Counted from the stretch's first letter, positions 15,731-23,369 are shown. The stretch is DNA of 33,627 nt from an uncultured Veillonella sp. (GCA_900757715.1 CAAEOZ010000092.1:1-33627); one strand, 5' to 3'. Numbers and translations: made by a program. The notes: generated by a model from the letters alone, not told the origin.

Positions 15731-16321
15731 TTAAATAACGCCCTTTGTAGAGTTGACCCCTTGGATATCCGGATTAATAGTGACTGCTTTACGCAATGCA
15801 CGGCCCGTTGCCTTAAACATGCTTTCAATAATGTGATGTGTATTGCGACCATATACATTGCGCACATGAAGGTTCATAGCGGCGCTCATCGCTAGAGCTT
15901 GGAAGAAGTCTTCCACTAATTCGGTTTCAAAATTGCCACCTAAAACCGGCGTACTCCATTCCCCTTGGAAAACGAGGTATGGACGACCGCTCAAATCGAT
16001 GACAACTTGCGTCAAAGCTTCATCCATAGGCACCCACGCATCGCCGTAACGCTCGATGCCGGCCTTGTCACCAAGGGCTTTCACCAAGGCCTGACCTAAG
16101 GCAAGTCCAACGTCCTCAACCGTATGATGAGCATCCACATATGTATCGCCCTTTGCCTCTACTACAAGGCCAAAACGGCCGTGCTTCGCCAATAGCGTCA
16201 ACATGTGGTCAAAAAAGCCAATTCCGGTCGAGATGGAGCTTGTTTGCGCCCCATCAAGGGTAATTTTTACTGTAATATCTGTTTCTTGAGTGGTGCGTTG
16301 CACCGTGCCTGTGCGTATCAT
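15731..16321 (-). CDS. hisB: Imidazoleglycerol-phosphate dehydratase
   Basis: The 196-aa Mn-dependent enzyme dehydrates IGP to imidazole acetol phosphate. The two His-rich metal motifs are DAHHTVEDVGLALG and NTHHIIESMFKATGRALR; FFDHMLTLLAKHG lies near the N-terminus. It is monofunctional, lacking the HAD phosphatase domain of enterobacterial HisB, so histidinol-phosphate dephosphorylation must be supplied elsewhere; the PHP gene at 21623-22486 fits. The start follows AGAGGT. Confidence 0.97.
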   Translation of the reverse strand: MIRTGTVQRTTQETDITVKITLDGAQTSSISTGIGFFDHMLTLLAKHGRFGLVVEAKGDTYVDAHHTVEDVGLALGQALVKALGDKAGIERYGDAWVPMDEALTQVVIDLSGRPYLVFQGEWSTPVLGGNFETELVEDFFQALAMSAAMNLHVRNVYGRNTHHIIESMFKATGRALRKAVTINPDIQGVNSTKGVI

Positions 16322-16350
16322 AACGACCTCTATACTCCAAAACTATATAT

Positions 16351-16389
16351 CTAATCTATATTTCTAATCTATATTTCTAATCTATATTT
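16351..16389. repeat. 13-bp tandem repeat, three perfect copies
   Basis: CTAATCTATATTT is repeated three times head to tail (16351-16363, 16364-16376, 16377-16389) in the hisD-hisB gap. The unit is close to the 13-bp unit at 22583-22621 when rotated to CTAATTTATATAT. Confidence 0.9.
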
Positions 16390-16420
16390 TAAATTTACAT
16401 ATACATATAGATGCCCAATA

Positions 16421-16462
16421 TAGACCAAATCTATTTTCTAATATTTGGTCTAATATTTGGTC
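16421..16462. repeat. Inverted repeat plus 12-bp direct repeats between hisD and hisB
   Basis: TAGACCAAAT (16421-16430) and ATTTGGTCTA (16443-16452) form a perfect 10-bp inverted repeat with a 12-nt loop. TAATATTTGGTC is also directly repeated (16439-16450, 16451-16462). No U-run follows on either strand, so it is not a simple terminator; an mRNA hairpin or processing site is possible. Confidence 0.7.
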
Positions 16463-16477
16463 TAATATTTTTTATGA

Positions 16478-17755
16478 CTATTTTTCAAAGCGTACTTCGA
16501 TGGCGCGAGCATGCGCTTCGAGCCCTTCCGTACGAGCCAATGTAGTAATATGTTTTGCCACTTCTTCCAAACGTTCTTTTGTAAATTGTGTGAAAGACGT
16601 GCGTTTCACGAAATCGTATACGCCAAGCGGAGACGAAAATCTAGCTGTACCGCTAGTAGGCAATACGTGGTTCGTACCACCCAAGTAATCGCCCAGCGGT
16701 TCAGATGCATAAGCACCAAGGAATACAGAGCCCGCATTTTGAACGAGGCTCATGTAGTTCATTGGGTCTGGCAATTGGATTTCCAAATGCTCTGGCGCCA
16801 CTTCGTTCATCACCGTAAACATGTCTTCAATGCTGTCCATAACGGCAATATAACTATTATTTTCAATGGCTGGACGAGCGATGCTTTCACGAGGTAACAG
16901 TTTAAGTTGACGTTCCACCTCATCGGATACGGCATTTGCTAAGCTTTCACTGGTAGTCACCATAATAGCGCGCGCACGAGGATCATGTTCCGCTTGGGAT
17001 AAGAGATCTGCTGCAAGGTGAACTGGATTAGCGCTGTCATCGGCGATAACACCGATTTCACTTGGACCTGCAATCATATCGATATCGACTTGGCCGAATA
17101 CTTGGCGCTTCGCTGTAGCTACGTAAATGTTGCCAGGACCTACGATTTTATCTACCTTTGGAATCGTTTCCGTACCATAAGCCAACGCCGCTACCCCTTG
17201 GGCACCGCCCACTTGGTACACCGCATCAACACCAGCCAGTTTTGCTGCACCAAGTACAGCAGGGTTAATACCCTCCTTTTGAGGAGGTGTGACCATGACG
17301 ATTTCTTTTACCCCTGCGATTTTGGCTGGCAATGCAGTCATGATGATGGTAGATGGATACGCCGCTGTACCGCCAGGAACGTAGAGACCAACACGAGCCA
17401 AGGGAATGACCTTTTGACCGCGGATGATACCCGGTGTATCCATATCCACAAAACCTTGCTCAATTTCACGACTGTGGAATTCTGTAATGTTAGCCTTTGC
17501 CTTTAATAATGCGGCTTTCAACTCATCAGATAAAGATTCATAAGCGGCATCGATTTTCTCTTGAGGCACCTTGAAATCTTCGATGGATACGCCATCAAAT
17601 TTTTCAGAATATACTTTAAGTGCCGCATCCCCATTTGTCCGAACATCGGCGATTATATCGTACACGCGACGTTCAATTTCCATATCTGTAGTTTGTTGTG
17701 TATAATCACGTACGATACCGAGCATCGCCTCTAGTGATTCTTTATATATCTTCAT
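16478..17755 (-). CDS. hisD: Histidinol dehydrogenase
   Basis: The 425-aa zinc enzyme oxidises histidinol to histidine with two NAD. Family segments seen include VPGGTAAYPSTIIM, KIVGPGNIYVATAKR, DMIAGPSEIGVIAD, LLSQAEHDPRARAI, the catalytic Glu-His of VAPEHLEI and NHVLPTSGTARF near the C-terminus. Length is typical. The ATG follows AAGGATG. It lies 143 nt downstream of the hisZG fusion on the same strand with no clear terminator between, and is followed by the repeat-rich 156-nt gap before hisB. Confidence 0.97.
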   Translation of the reverse strand: MKIYKESLEAMLGIVRDYTQQTTDMEIERRVYDIIADVRTNGDAALKVYSEKFDGVSIEDFKVPQEKIDAAYESLSDELKAALLKAKANITEFHSREIEQGFVDMDTPGIIRGQKVIPLARVGLYVPGGTAAYPSTIIMTALPAKIAGVKEIVMVTPPQKEGINPAVLGAAKLAGVDAVYQVGGAQGVAALAYGTETIPKVDKIVGPGNIYVATAKRQVFGQVDIDMIAGPSEIGVIADDSANPVHLAADLLSQAEHDPRARAIMVTTSESLANAVSDEVERQLKLLPRESIARPAIENNSYIAVMDSIEDMFTVMNEVAPEHLEIQLPDPMNYMSLVQNAGSVFLGAYASEPLGDYLGGTNHVLPTSGTARFSSPLGVYDFVKRTSFTQFTKERLEEVAKHITTLARTEGLEAHARAIEVRFEK

Positions 17756-17898
17756 CTGTCATCCTTCTTCCTACTTGAGCTATCAGTATCACTAGTTAGA
17801 CCTATTATTCATTTTCTATCATTCATTCCATATATTAATAGTTTTATCTGCTATTAATCCTAAATCTTACTAGCTGGATATATGATTCACTCTACGTC

Positions 17899-19500
17899 TT
17901 ATGTATTAATTGCTTCTGAGAGCTGATCAATGAGTTTAAAAATAGTATTTCTCTTTTGTTTTAAAGCTAATGGATTGGCTACGAGACGTGTAGAAATTGG
18001 TTGCAACCAGTCGAAAATTTCTAAATTATTCTCACGCAAAGTAGTACCCGTTTCCGTAATGTCTACGATAGCATCAGCTAGCCCTACGAGTGGAGCCAGT
18101 TCAACGGATCCTTCAATCTTGATGATTTCTACATCTTGAGCTCCAAAGTATTGTTTTGTAACAGTTGGATATTTCGTACCAATTCGTTGCCGGCGGCCTT
18201 CTTTAGGGTCATAGCCCGCTAAGGACGCCAAGATAAATTGGCATTTACCCGTTTGTAAATCAAGCATTTCATAGCTCGTATCGTCTTGTTCATCTAATAC
18301 ATCACTGCCGACGATACCGAGGTCCACAACGCCGTTTTTCAAATACGTTGTTACATCTGGCCCCTTTGCGAGGATGACCTCCATACAATCGCCCAAAGAA
18401 ATAATAAGTTTACGTGCCTTATTATGTAATGGTTCACAATCTACGCCACAAGCTTCTAGGAGAGGGATAAAGTCCTTTTCTACACGTCCCTTCGTAAGAG
18501 CAATGCGTAATGTGTCGTTATCTTGAACTTTGCTTTCACCTTGCAAGGTAATCTCAGTCAAGACGTCAATGTTGAAAGCCATCCCAACGGCCGGCATCGG
18601 TGTCCCATCAAAGCTAGATAACAGTCCATCATAACGACCACCACTGACGATATATTGAGACACGCCGTCCACATAACCTCTAAAGGTAATGCCTGTGTAA
18701 TAAGATTGAGGCGGTTCTGTAGACACATCGATGCGAACCCGTTGACCAGTTGCTTCCACTTGGTTTGCCATATCTACGAGATTATCTAAAATGCGCTGCG
18801 CCGCTGCAGGCAAGATGATTTGGTTCAGCCCATCCTTGATATCCTGAACCGTACCAAATAAACGAGGCCACACATTGAGGAATGGGAACAACGCACTATT
18901 TTTAAAGTCAGCAATCAACTCGTTGTAACGAGGTAAATATTTGGTGAACAAAGCCTCGAGGAGTTCTGTTCTTTCCTCATCACTAAGCCCTAGCGCATCG
19001 GTGATAGCACGAGAGAATCGAGCATCACCAATTTCGAGCAACAAGCTACCACCTAGCTGAGTTTCATTTACCTCTTTAATGATCTTGAAGCATTCTTGCT
19101 CTGCCTCAATCCCATCATAGCCCACCATCTCGATACCACCTTGCGTCACTTGGTTCACATCGCCGCGGTGCTTTTTATTTTTCATGAACACATCGCCCAA
19201 GTAATAGAACGTGCGAGGCAATTCAATATTAGTAGTCGCCAAGAAACGACCGATAGGCATAGTCAGATCGGGACGAATTACGACGGATACTTCAGAACTA
19301 TCCATGAATTCGTACATATGTTGACCGCGCCCCATTGCATAGCCATTGAATACATCTTTGTACTCTACGAGAGGCGTCGAAATCTTTGTATATTGACGAT
19401 TTCGACAAAGACCAAGTACATATTGACTCACATCATCCTTACGCTCTGCTATGATCCCTATATCATCACGGAAACCAGTAGGTAATTGCTGCTGTACCAT
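17899..19500 (-). CDS. hisG: HisZ-HisG fusion: ATP phosphoribosyltransferase with regulatory domain
   Basis: One 533-aa frame joins two proteins that are normally separate. Residues 1 to about 318 are HisZ, the HisRS-like regulatory subunit (RPDLTMPIGRFLA, YYLGDVFM, SYYTGITFRGY, SGGRYDGLLSSF). Residues 331-533 are short-form HisG: LRIALTKGR, VVDLGIVGSDVL and the PRPP loop DAIVDITETGTTLREN (about 477-492). A short linker, GESKVQDNDT, joins them. The enzyme condenses ATP with PRPP, the first and normally histidine-inhibited step. Short HisG needs HisZ for activity, so the fusion fixes a 1:1 ratio. The ATG at 19498-19500 was preferred because AAAGGA lies 8 nt upstream; a start 14 codons earlier has no SD. 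First gene of the operon. Confidence 0.93.
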   Translation of the reverse strand: MVQQQLPTGFRDDIGIIAERKDDVSQYVLGLCRNRQYTKISTPLVEYKDVFNGYAMGRGQHMYEFMDSSEVSVVIRPDLTMPIGRFLATTNIELPRTFYYLGDVFMKNKKHRGDVNQVTQGGIEMVGYDGIEAEQECFKIIKEVNETQLGGSLLLEIGDARFSRAITDALGLSDEERTELLEALFTKYLPRYNELIADFKNSALFPFLNVWPRLFGTVQDIKDGLNQIILPAAAQRILDNLVDMANQVEATGQRVRIDVSTEPPQSYYTGITFRGYVDGVSQYIVSGGRYDGLLSSFDGTPMPAVGMAFNIDVLTEITLQGESKVQDNDTLRIALTKGRVEKDFIPLLEACGVDCEPLHNKARKLIISLGDCMEVILAKGPDVTTYLKNGVVDLGIVGSDVLDEQDDTSYEMLDLQTGKCQFILASLAGYDPKEGRRQRIGTKYPTVTKQYFGAQDVEIIKIEGSVELAPLVGLADAIVDITETGTTLRENNLEIFDWLQPISTRLVANPLALKQKRNTIFKLIDQLSEAINT

Positions 19501-19689
19501 CGTAAACATCCTTTCTATCAATTCATTTATATCATTTCTCATATTTTTGAAAGCTATATATCATCTGTATTAACCATTTAAGTTATATGACGGTTTAAGT
19601 CATCTAGCTATTCAGTTTATTATGAGAAAAAATTTACCTATATCGATGCTTTTCTATTTTATCGCTTTACTTTATTAAAGTATGAAATC

Positions 19690-19731
19690 ATAATATAACG
19701 GTTCTATAGAATTGTCAATAGAACCGTTATA
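19690..19731 (-). promoter_or_regulatory. his operon promoter inside a 14-bp-arm dyad (candidate his operator)
   Basis: On the minus strand -35 TTGACA (19713-19718), a 17-nt spacer and -10 TATTAT (19690-19695) form a near-consensus promoter. A perfect inverted repeat covers it: arm TATAACGGTTCTAT (19694-19707), 10-nt spacer, arm ATAGAACCGTTATA (19718-19731). It is not followed by a U-run, and its arms coincide with the promoter, so it reads as an operator. The roughly 180-nt leader has no T-box and no histidine-rich leader peptide, favouring repressor control. A TrpR-like HisR/YerC regulator is a candidate (inference). Confidence 0.75.
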
Positions 19732-19813
19732 ATTTCATGTATTTACTATCAAAATAATGCGCCTATAGTTAATATCCTCTCAAGTATTATAGTTAAATAA
19801 ATATGATTAAGAA

Positions 19814-20278
19814 TTAATTTTGACTTAGTAATGATAGATATATAGACTTATCAACTTCATCTAAATCTTCAATCTTATACTTAATCTTGGTGTCGTTGAA
19901 ATGATAATATGTCCGTACATGTTCTAATAAAACTTGGGACTCTTTGTTTTGTCTGGAGAAGAATAAAACACAATTTATCTTATTATCAAAGACAATCATA
20001 TTATCCTTACACAATAAGTATAGATACGAGCTACCAGCCTTATCTTTCTCTACATAGGCATCAAAGAAATAAGGAAATTTAGAGTTAGAGAAACTAGTAT
20101 CAGATACCATAAATTGACTACCCAATTTGCTAATATGAATTTCATTCTTAGGCCCAAACTCTAAAACTACACTACGGCCAACCAGCTCATCTGATGATGG
20201 TTCATGATAAAACATAAAAGCTATCAAAGCTGTTATTAAAGCAATTAAAACAATAAGTCCAATCAGTAGTTTTCTCAT
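19814..20278 (-). CDS. Hypothetical membrane-anchored protein
   Basis: The family is not recognised. The 154-aa product has one N-terminal membrane segment (about 3-24: LLIGLIVLIALITALIAFMF) and a soluble domain outside it containing two cysteines. The start at 20276-20278 follows GGGAG; a frame beginning ten codons upstream has poor initiation context. It is AT-rich and sits next to exoprotein debris, as does the gene upstream at 20572-21105, so it may be an orphan immunity-type gene (inference from context only). Confidence 0.6.
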   Translation of the reverse strand: MRKLLIGLIVLIALITALIAFMFYHEPSSDELVGRSVVLEFGPKNEIHISKLGSQFMVSDTSFSNSKFPYFFDAYVEKDKAGSSYLYLLCKDNMIVFDNKINCVLFFSRQNKESQVLLEHVRTYYHFNDTKIKYKIEDLDEVDKSIYLSLLSQN

Positions 20279-20365
20279 TATATACTCCCACTTACCTTTG
20301 TCGGCCAACCAAAAGGTTGAATAATTCCATATATTTGATCTGATAAAGCAATATTATTTATTATT

Positions 20366-20494
20366 TTAATAACCTGCTCCTAACGTAGCAATAGAACCAC
20401 CCGCGCCAATAGCAAGTGATGTTTTATCCTATTCATCGGCCTTTTCAATCAAATCAGGGCGGCCTTCAAACTCGATTCTAGTTTCTAAAGATAA
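20366..20494 (-). pseudogene. Exoprotein C-terminal fragment with in-frame stop
   Basis: In one minus-strand frame the codons read LETRIEFEGRPDLIEKADE, a TAG stop (20429-20431), then DKTSLAIGAGGSIATLGAGY and TAA. The second part resembles the Gly/Ala-rich segments found in the C-terminal regions of haemagglutinin-type exoproteins. No start or SD is present. The rest of 20279-20571 shows no gene. Confidence 0.45.
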
Positions 20495-20571
20495 TTAATC
20501 TCCTTTTTACCTATTTCTATGACACACTCTTATTTTTCTGTTTAATTTAGTAAAGCTAATCCATAGTCCTA

Positions 20572-21105
20572 TTAATCTAAACTGGTATTCTTATTTTTTA
20601 CTATATATCCCCCATCAATAGATGATAAATCAATCATTCTATCCTTTTTTTCATAATATCGTTTATTAACACTATCATATCCAATATTCCATTCAAAGGG
20701 GAATTCAGGTACAGGTTCATTACTATAATCAATACCATGCCAAATAGCATCATCTTTAAAATAACTTAATCCATTTAGAGTTAAATTATTCTCCAGACAA
20801 AATTTACCTGTCAATTCAATTTTATTATTTAATAATAATGATCGAATAATAAGACATTCATATTCCCATCCGCCAAAGTATAAATAATCAAAATATCTCA
20901 AAGCTATGTATGCATCCCACAAATTAACCTCAACCATATATTTAAATAGATTATCAATCAATGTATATTCATAACTTTTATAATATTCATTACCAATCAA
21001 GAAATTATATATTTTTACATTATCACTATTTGTAAAATTAGAGTTTATTAATAGACTCTGTAAATTAGGTATGTTAATTAATTTCTCTATTCTATTCTCT
21101 TCCAT
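20572..21105 (-). CDS. Hypothetical AT-rich protein, possible orphan immunity protein
   Basis: The 177-aa soluble product is not recognised. It is rich in Asn, Tyr, Leu and Ile, with no signal peptide or membrane segment, and is acidic overall. The ATG at 21103-21105 follows AGGAG at 9-nt spacing. It lies between two fragments of exoprotein reading frames, which is where immunity genes of polymorphic toxins persist after the toxin gene decays. That context is the only hint of function. Confidence 0.6.
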   Translation of the reverse strand: MEENRIEKLINIPNLQSLLINSNFTNSDNVKIYNFLIGNEYYKSYEYTLIDNLFKYMVEVNLWDAYIALRYFDYLYFGGWEYECLIIRSLLLNNKIELTGKFCLENNLTLNGLSYFKDDAIWHGIDYSNEPVPEFPFEWNIGYDSVNKRYYEKKDRMIDLSSIDGGYIVKNKNTSLD

Positions 21106-21216
21106 AATAAACTTCTCCTAATAAACTCCTCCTATTTATTAAACAATACTAACAGGATAAAATGTTGAGATTCTGATTATACTTCTAGTTTTTACAGCTC
21201 GCACTGCCAGATTAAC

Positions 21217-21414
21217 TCACCCTGATTGCCCATAACTATTAACCATCACTACCTGCGTAGTTAAAGTATGTACTTGACCATCATCTAAATATCTACCAGC
21301 TTCAGCTTCTACAGCCACTGCACCTAACGCTTGTATAACATCAAACGTAGCTTGTTCTCTCTAACAAACCAAAATTTGCCCTAAATCATATATGGCTTGA
21401 TTTATCCTTTCATT
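21217..21414 (-). pseudogene. Haemagglutinin/CdiA-type exoprotein fragment
   Basis: A minus-strand frame reads NERINQAIYDLGQILVC, TAG (21361-21363), then REQATFDVIQALGAVAVEAE, AGRYLDDGQVHTLTTQ and VVMVNSYGQSG to TGA. This has the character of the region before the toxin domain in haemagglutinin-repeat exoproteins. The in-frame stop, the lack of a start and its short length mark it as debris. The 21106-21216 stretch shows nothing else. Confidence 0.5.
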
Positions 21415-21506
21415 TCACTCCATTCATCATGCCTCTTGTGTTGTCTAATATTATAGAATACACCAAGAAGTATAAGAAGAGTTAGAATTTTAAGTATTAT
21501 CTACAT
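21402..21506 (-). pseudogene. Remnant of a small membrane peptide (ATG followed by TAG)
   Basis: An ATG at 21504-21506 is immediately followed by TAG. The same frame then reads IILKILTLLILLGVFYN and IRQHKRHDEWSEMKG to TAA, one hydrophobic helix with a charged tail. It looks like a small membrane protein knocked out at codon 2, but the evidence is thin. The sequence between 21507 and 21556 shows nothing. Confidence 0.3.
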
Positions 21507-21556
21507 ACGCGCGTTTCCTTACTAAAGAAATCAAATCATCTAATTAATATTTACAC

Positions 21557-21616
21557 AAATAAAAGGCCCATACTTTCACCCACATGTTACAAAGAGCGAA
21601 TCAAAGTATAGGCCTT
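21557..21616 (-). terminator. Terminator of the hisK-type gene
   Basis: On the minus strand a 14-bp stem (AAGGCCTATACTTT with AAAGTATGGGCCTT, one T-G pair) closes a 26-nt loop and is followed by TTTATTT. It begins 6 nt past the stop codon. Confidence 0.75.
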
Positions 21617-21622
21617 CTGTTA

Positions 21623-22486
21623 TTATCCCCAAATTTTTTCTATATCTGCCACGCTATGCGCATCAGATCCCAATACAAATGGCACGCCAATGACAGCAGC
21701 CATACCTTGGATAAAACGGCTTGGGTACATTTCACGGCAGTCTGGCTTGAAGAAGCCGCTCATGTTATAGTCTAGTTCGCGACCTTGGACGCGCATAATA
21801 TGTAAAATATCGCTCACCACCTGCGCATTGTGACGATCTAAATGACGTTCAAAGCCAAAGTGGTGTTGGTATTTCTTAATCAAATCAAAGTGACCAATAC
21901 GTTTAGGTGTATATTCACCGAGATCAGCACGCACGGCTTGGCGCACTGTGGAATAATACTTGTAATATAACTCATATTGCTTTTCAATCCACGGCCCGAA
22001 GCCTTTCTCAAATTCTTCAGGACTGTAGTCTAAGCAGTAAAAGGCATTATTAACGCCTTCCATAAAGTGAACGGATAAAATATTATCATCCGTCAACGGA
22101 CCGTAGCGATCTAAGAACTCTTGAATATCTGATTCAAAGCCCGGAATATAATCGACTTCAAAGCCGAGAGAGATATCGATATGTGTGCCATACGCACGTT
22201 GTAATTGACGACCCAGCTCTAAATAGGCATCAACTTGATTCAATTTCAAAGACGCTGTATCATAGGCCTTTTTATCACCACCGTATTCTGCAGCAAAAGC
22301 TGTTGGCAATGGTGCATGTTCTGTGAGGCATACCTTTTCTATACGCAACTCGATGGCCTTTTCAATCATCATCGCAGTTCGGTCCCCACTACCATGTGGA
22401 CACAATTCCGTATGTACATGACCGTCTACGAGACGGCTGCGATACTTACTGTATCCAACAAACTGCCTTTCGTCTTTCATACTCAT
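21623..22486 (-). CDS. hisK: PHP-family histidinol-phosphatase (HisK type)
   Basis: The 287-aa metal-dependent PHP-domain phosphatase would convert histidinol phosphate to histidinol. Metal-ligand motifs in order: DGHVHTELCPHGSG near residue 21, LTEHAPLP (the HAP-P phrase typical of HisK), GFEVDYIPG, SVHFMEG, GHFDLIKK and the C-terminal GSDAHS. Length fits the HisK group. The his operon encodes only monofunctional HisB and no other phosphatase, so this gene, about 2 kb upstream on the same strand but separated by debris, fills the missing step. The ATG follows AGGGGTG. It has its own terminator and is not in the operon. Confidence 0.88.
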   Translation of the reverse strand: MSMKDERQFVGYSKYRSRLVDGHVHTELCPHGSGDRTAMMIEKAIELRIEKVCLTEHAPLPTAFAAEYGGDKKAYDTASLKLNQVDAYLELGRQLQRAYGTHIDISLGFEVDYIPGFESDIQEFLDRYGPLTDDNILSVHFMEGVNNAFYCLDYSPEEFEKGFGPWIEKQYELYYKYYSTVRQAVRADLGEYTPKRIGHFDLIKKYQHHFGFERHLDRHNAQVVSDILHIMRVQGRELDYNMSGFFKPDCREMYPSRFIQGMAAVIGVPFVLGSDAHSVADIEKIWG

Positions 22487-22543
22487 TCAATCACCCCTAT
22501 TCGCCCTACCCCTTGGCGAACCCTTATCTATCATCTGTACATT

Positions 22544-22634
22544 ATTAATATATCGTATTAATATATCGTATTAATATATCGTATTTATATATCTAATTTA
22601 TATATCTAATTTATATATCTAATTTATATATCTT
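22544..22634. repeat. 13-bp tandem repeat, seven copies of two variants
   Basis: Three perfect copies of ATTAATATATCGT (22544-22582) are followed by three perfect copies of ATTTATATATCTA (22583-22621) and one ending CTT (22622-22634), all in register. The array fills most of the gap between the GNAT gene and hisK. The block structure suggests two rounds of slippage amplification. Confidence 0.95.
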
Positions 22635-22652
22635 AATATTATCTACGTTTTA

Positions 22653-23153
22653 TTATACCAATAATGCGTATGTTTCGGTATCCTGATATTTACCATGTTT
22701 GAATCCCACTTGAGGAGTTAGTCCACAATAGGTAAACCCAAACCGTTCATGTAGCGCTGTACTTGCCGCATTCCCTGCAGTAATAACGGACACCACGGTG
22801 TGTAATGTTTCCGTTTCTTTCGCATGGTCTAATATATGAGCCATCAATTTAGACGCCACACCTTTACCACGATACTCTTGATGGATATAAATAGATAGCT
22901 CCACCGTACTTTTAAAAGCATCCTTTGTTCTATATGGTGAAAGCGATGCATAGCCTACCACAACATCGTCCATAAGCCCTACAAAAATGCAGTGCTCAGA
23001 CGTTTTATGCGCATCAAACCACTCCTGCCACTCTGGCAATGTACGAGGTTCAAGATCAAGTGTGGCTACACCATTTGCAACCTCGTAATTATAAATATCT
23101 AAACAAGATACTACATCATCCTGTGTAATTGGGCGTATTACTAATTCACTCAT
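22653..23153 (-). CDS. GNAT-family N-acetyltransferase (phosphinothricin/amino-acid acetyltransferase-like)
   Basis: The 166-aa protein has the GNAT fold. It starts with IRPITQDDVVSCLDIYNYEV, like Pat/YwnH-type enzymes; motif A is VELSIYIHQEYRGKGVASKL, with the acetyl-CoA pyrophosphate loop Arg95-Gly-Lys-Gly-Val-Ala100. ASTALHERFGFTYCG gives motif B. Relatives acetylate methionine sulfone or sulfoximine or phosphinothricin; the true substrate is not predictable. The ATG follows GAGG. It appears to stand alone. Confidence 0.85.
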   Translation of the reverse strand: MSELVIRPITQDDVVSCLDIYNYEVANGVATLDLEPRTLPEWQEWFDAHKTSEHCIFVGLMDDVVVGYASLSPYRTKDAFKSTVELSIYIHQEYRGKGVASKLMAHILDHAKETETLHTVVSVITAGNAASTALHERFGFTYCGLTPQVGFKHGKYQDTETYALLV

Positions 23154-23229
23154 AAGAATTCCTCAAAAAATTGGTTGTTCTATATATAAATTAACCACTT
23201 ATATCTATTATAAAATGATACAATAAAAT

Positions 23230-23251
23230 CACCTCCAGAAGAAAGGAGGTG
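23230..23251 (+). promoter_or_regulatory. SD-sequestering hairpin at the 5' end of the toxin mRNA
   Basis: CACCTCC (23230-23236) is perfectly complementary to GGAGGTG (23245-23251), the Shine-Dalgarno of the small toxin gene, with an 8-nt loop. A -10-like TACAAT at 23219-23224 would start transcription almost exactly at the 5' arm; no good -35 was found. Sequestering the SD at the mRNA 5' end is typical of type I toxin messages. Confidence 0.75.
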
Positions 23252-23256
23252 TTATA

Positions 23257-23364
23257 TTGGAGGCGTTATTTTGTACGCTTTGGGGTACCTTGCTTGCCCC
23301 TCTTATTGTGTCCTTAGTTGTTACTACCTATAGCTATTGGTTACAAAATAAGAGTAAAAAATAA
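23257..23364 (+). CDS. Candidate type I toxin, Fst/Ldr-like small membrane peptide
   Basis: The 35-aa frame starts at TTG after AAAGGAGGTG. It reads MEALFCTLWGTLLAP, then LIVSLVVTTYSYWLQ and NKSKK: one membrane helix with a proline near its start, an aromatic YSYW boundary and a charged tail. This is the general design of Fst/Ldr-family toxins, whose members act on the cell membrane from inside. The SD is masked by a hairpin, a bidirectional terminator follows 5 nt after the stop, and three segments of the message recur as direct repeats beyond the terminator under a convergent promoter. Family assignment is by architecture and peptide character, not by database search. The TTG start is inferred from the SD spacing (5 nt). 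Confidence 0.75.
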   Translation: MEALFCTLWGTLLAPLIVSLVVTTYSYWLQNKSKK

Positions 23365-23369
23365 GCAAG

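Noticed and set aside
15718..15867. N-terminal extension of HisA
   Set aside because: It overlaps hisB, has no similarity to the barrel, and a strong SD precedes the internal ATG at 15717.
19501..19689. Histidine leader-peptide attenuator or His T-box before hisZG
   Set aside because: No short frame with clustered histidine codons and no terminator/antiterminator pair were found.
19690..19731. Terminator hairpin of the gene ending at 19814
   Set aside because: The inverted repeat is followed by TATTATG rather than a U-run on the minus strand and coincides with a consensus promoter, so an operator is the better reading.
22544..22634. CRISPR array
   Set aside because: The 13-bp units abut with no unique spacers, and no cas genes are near.
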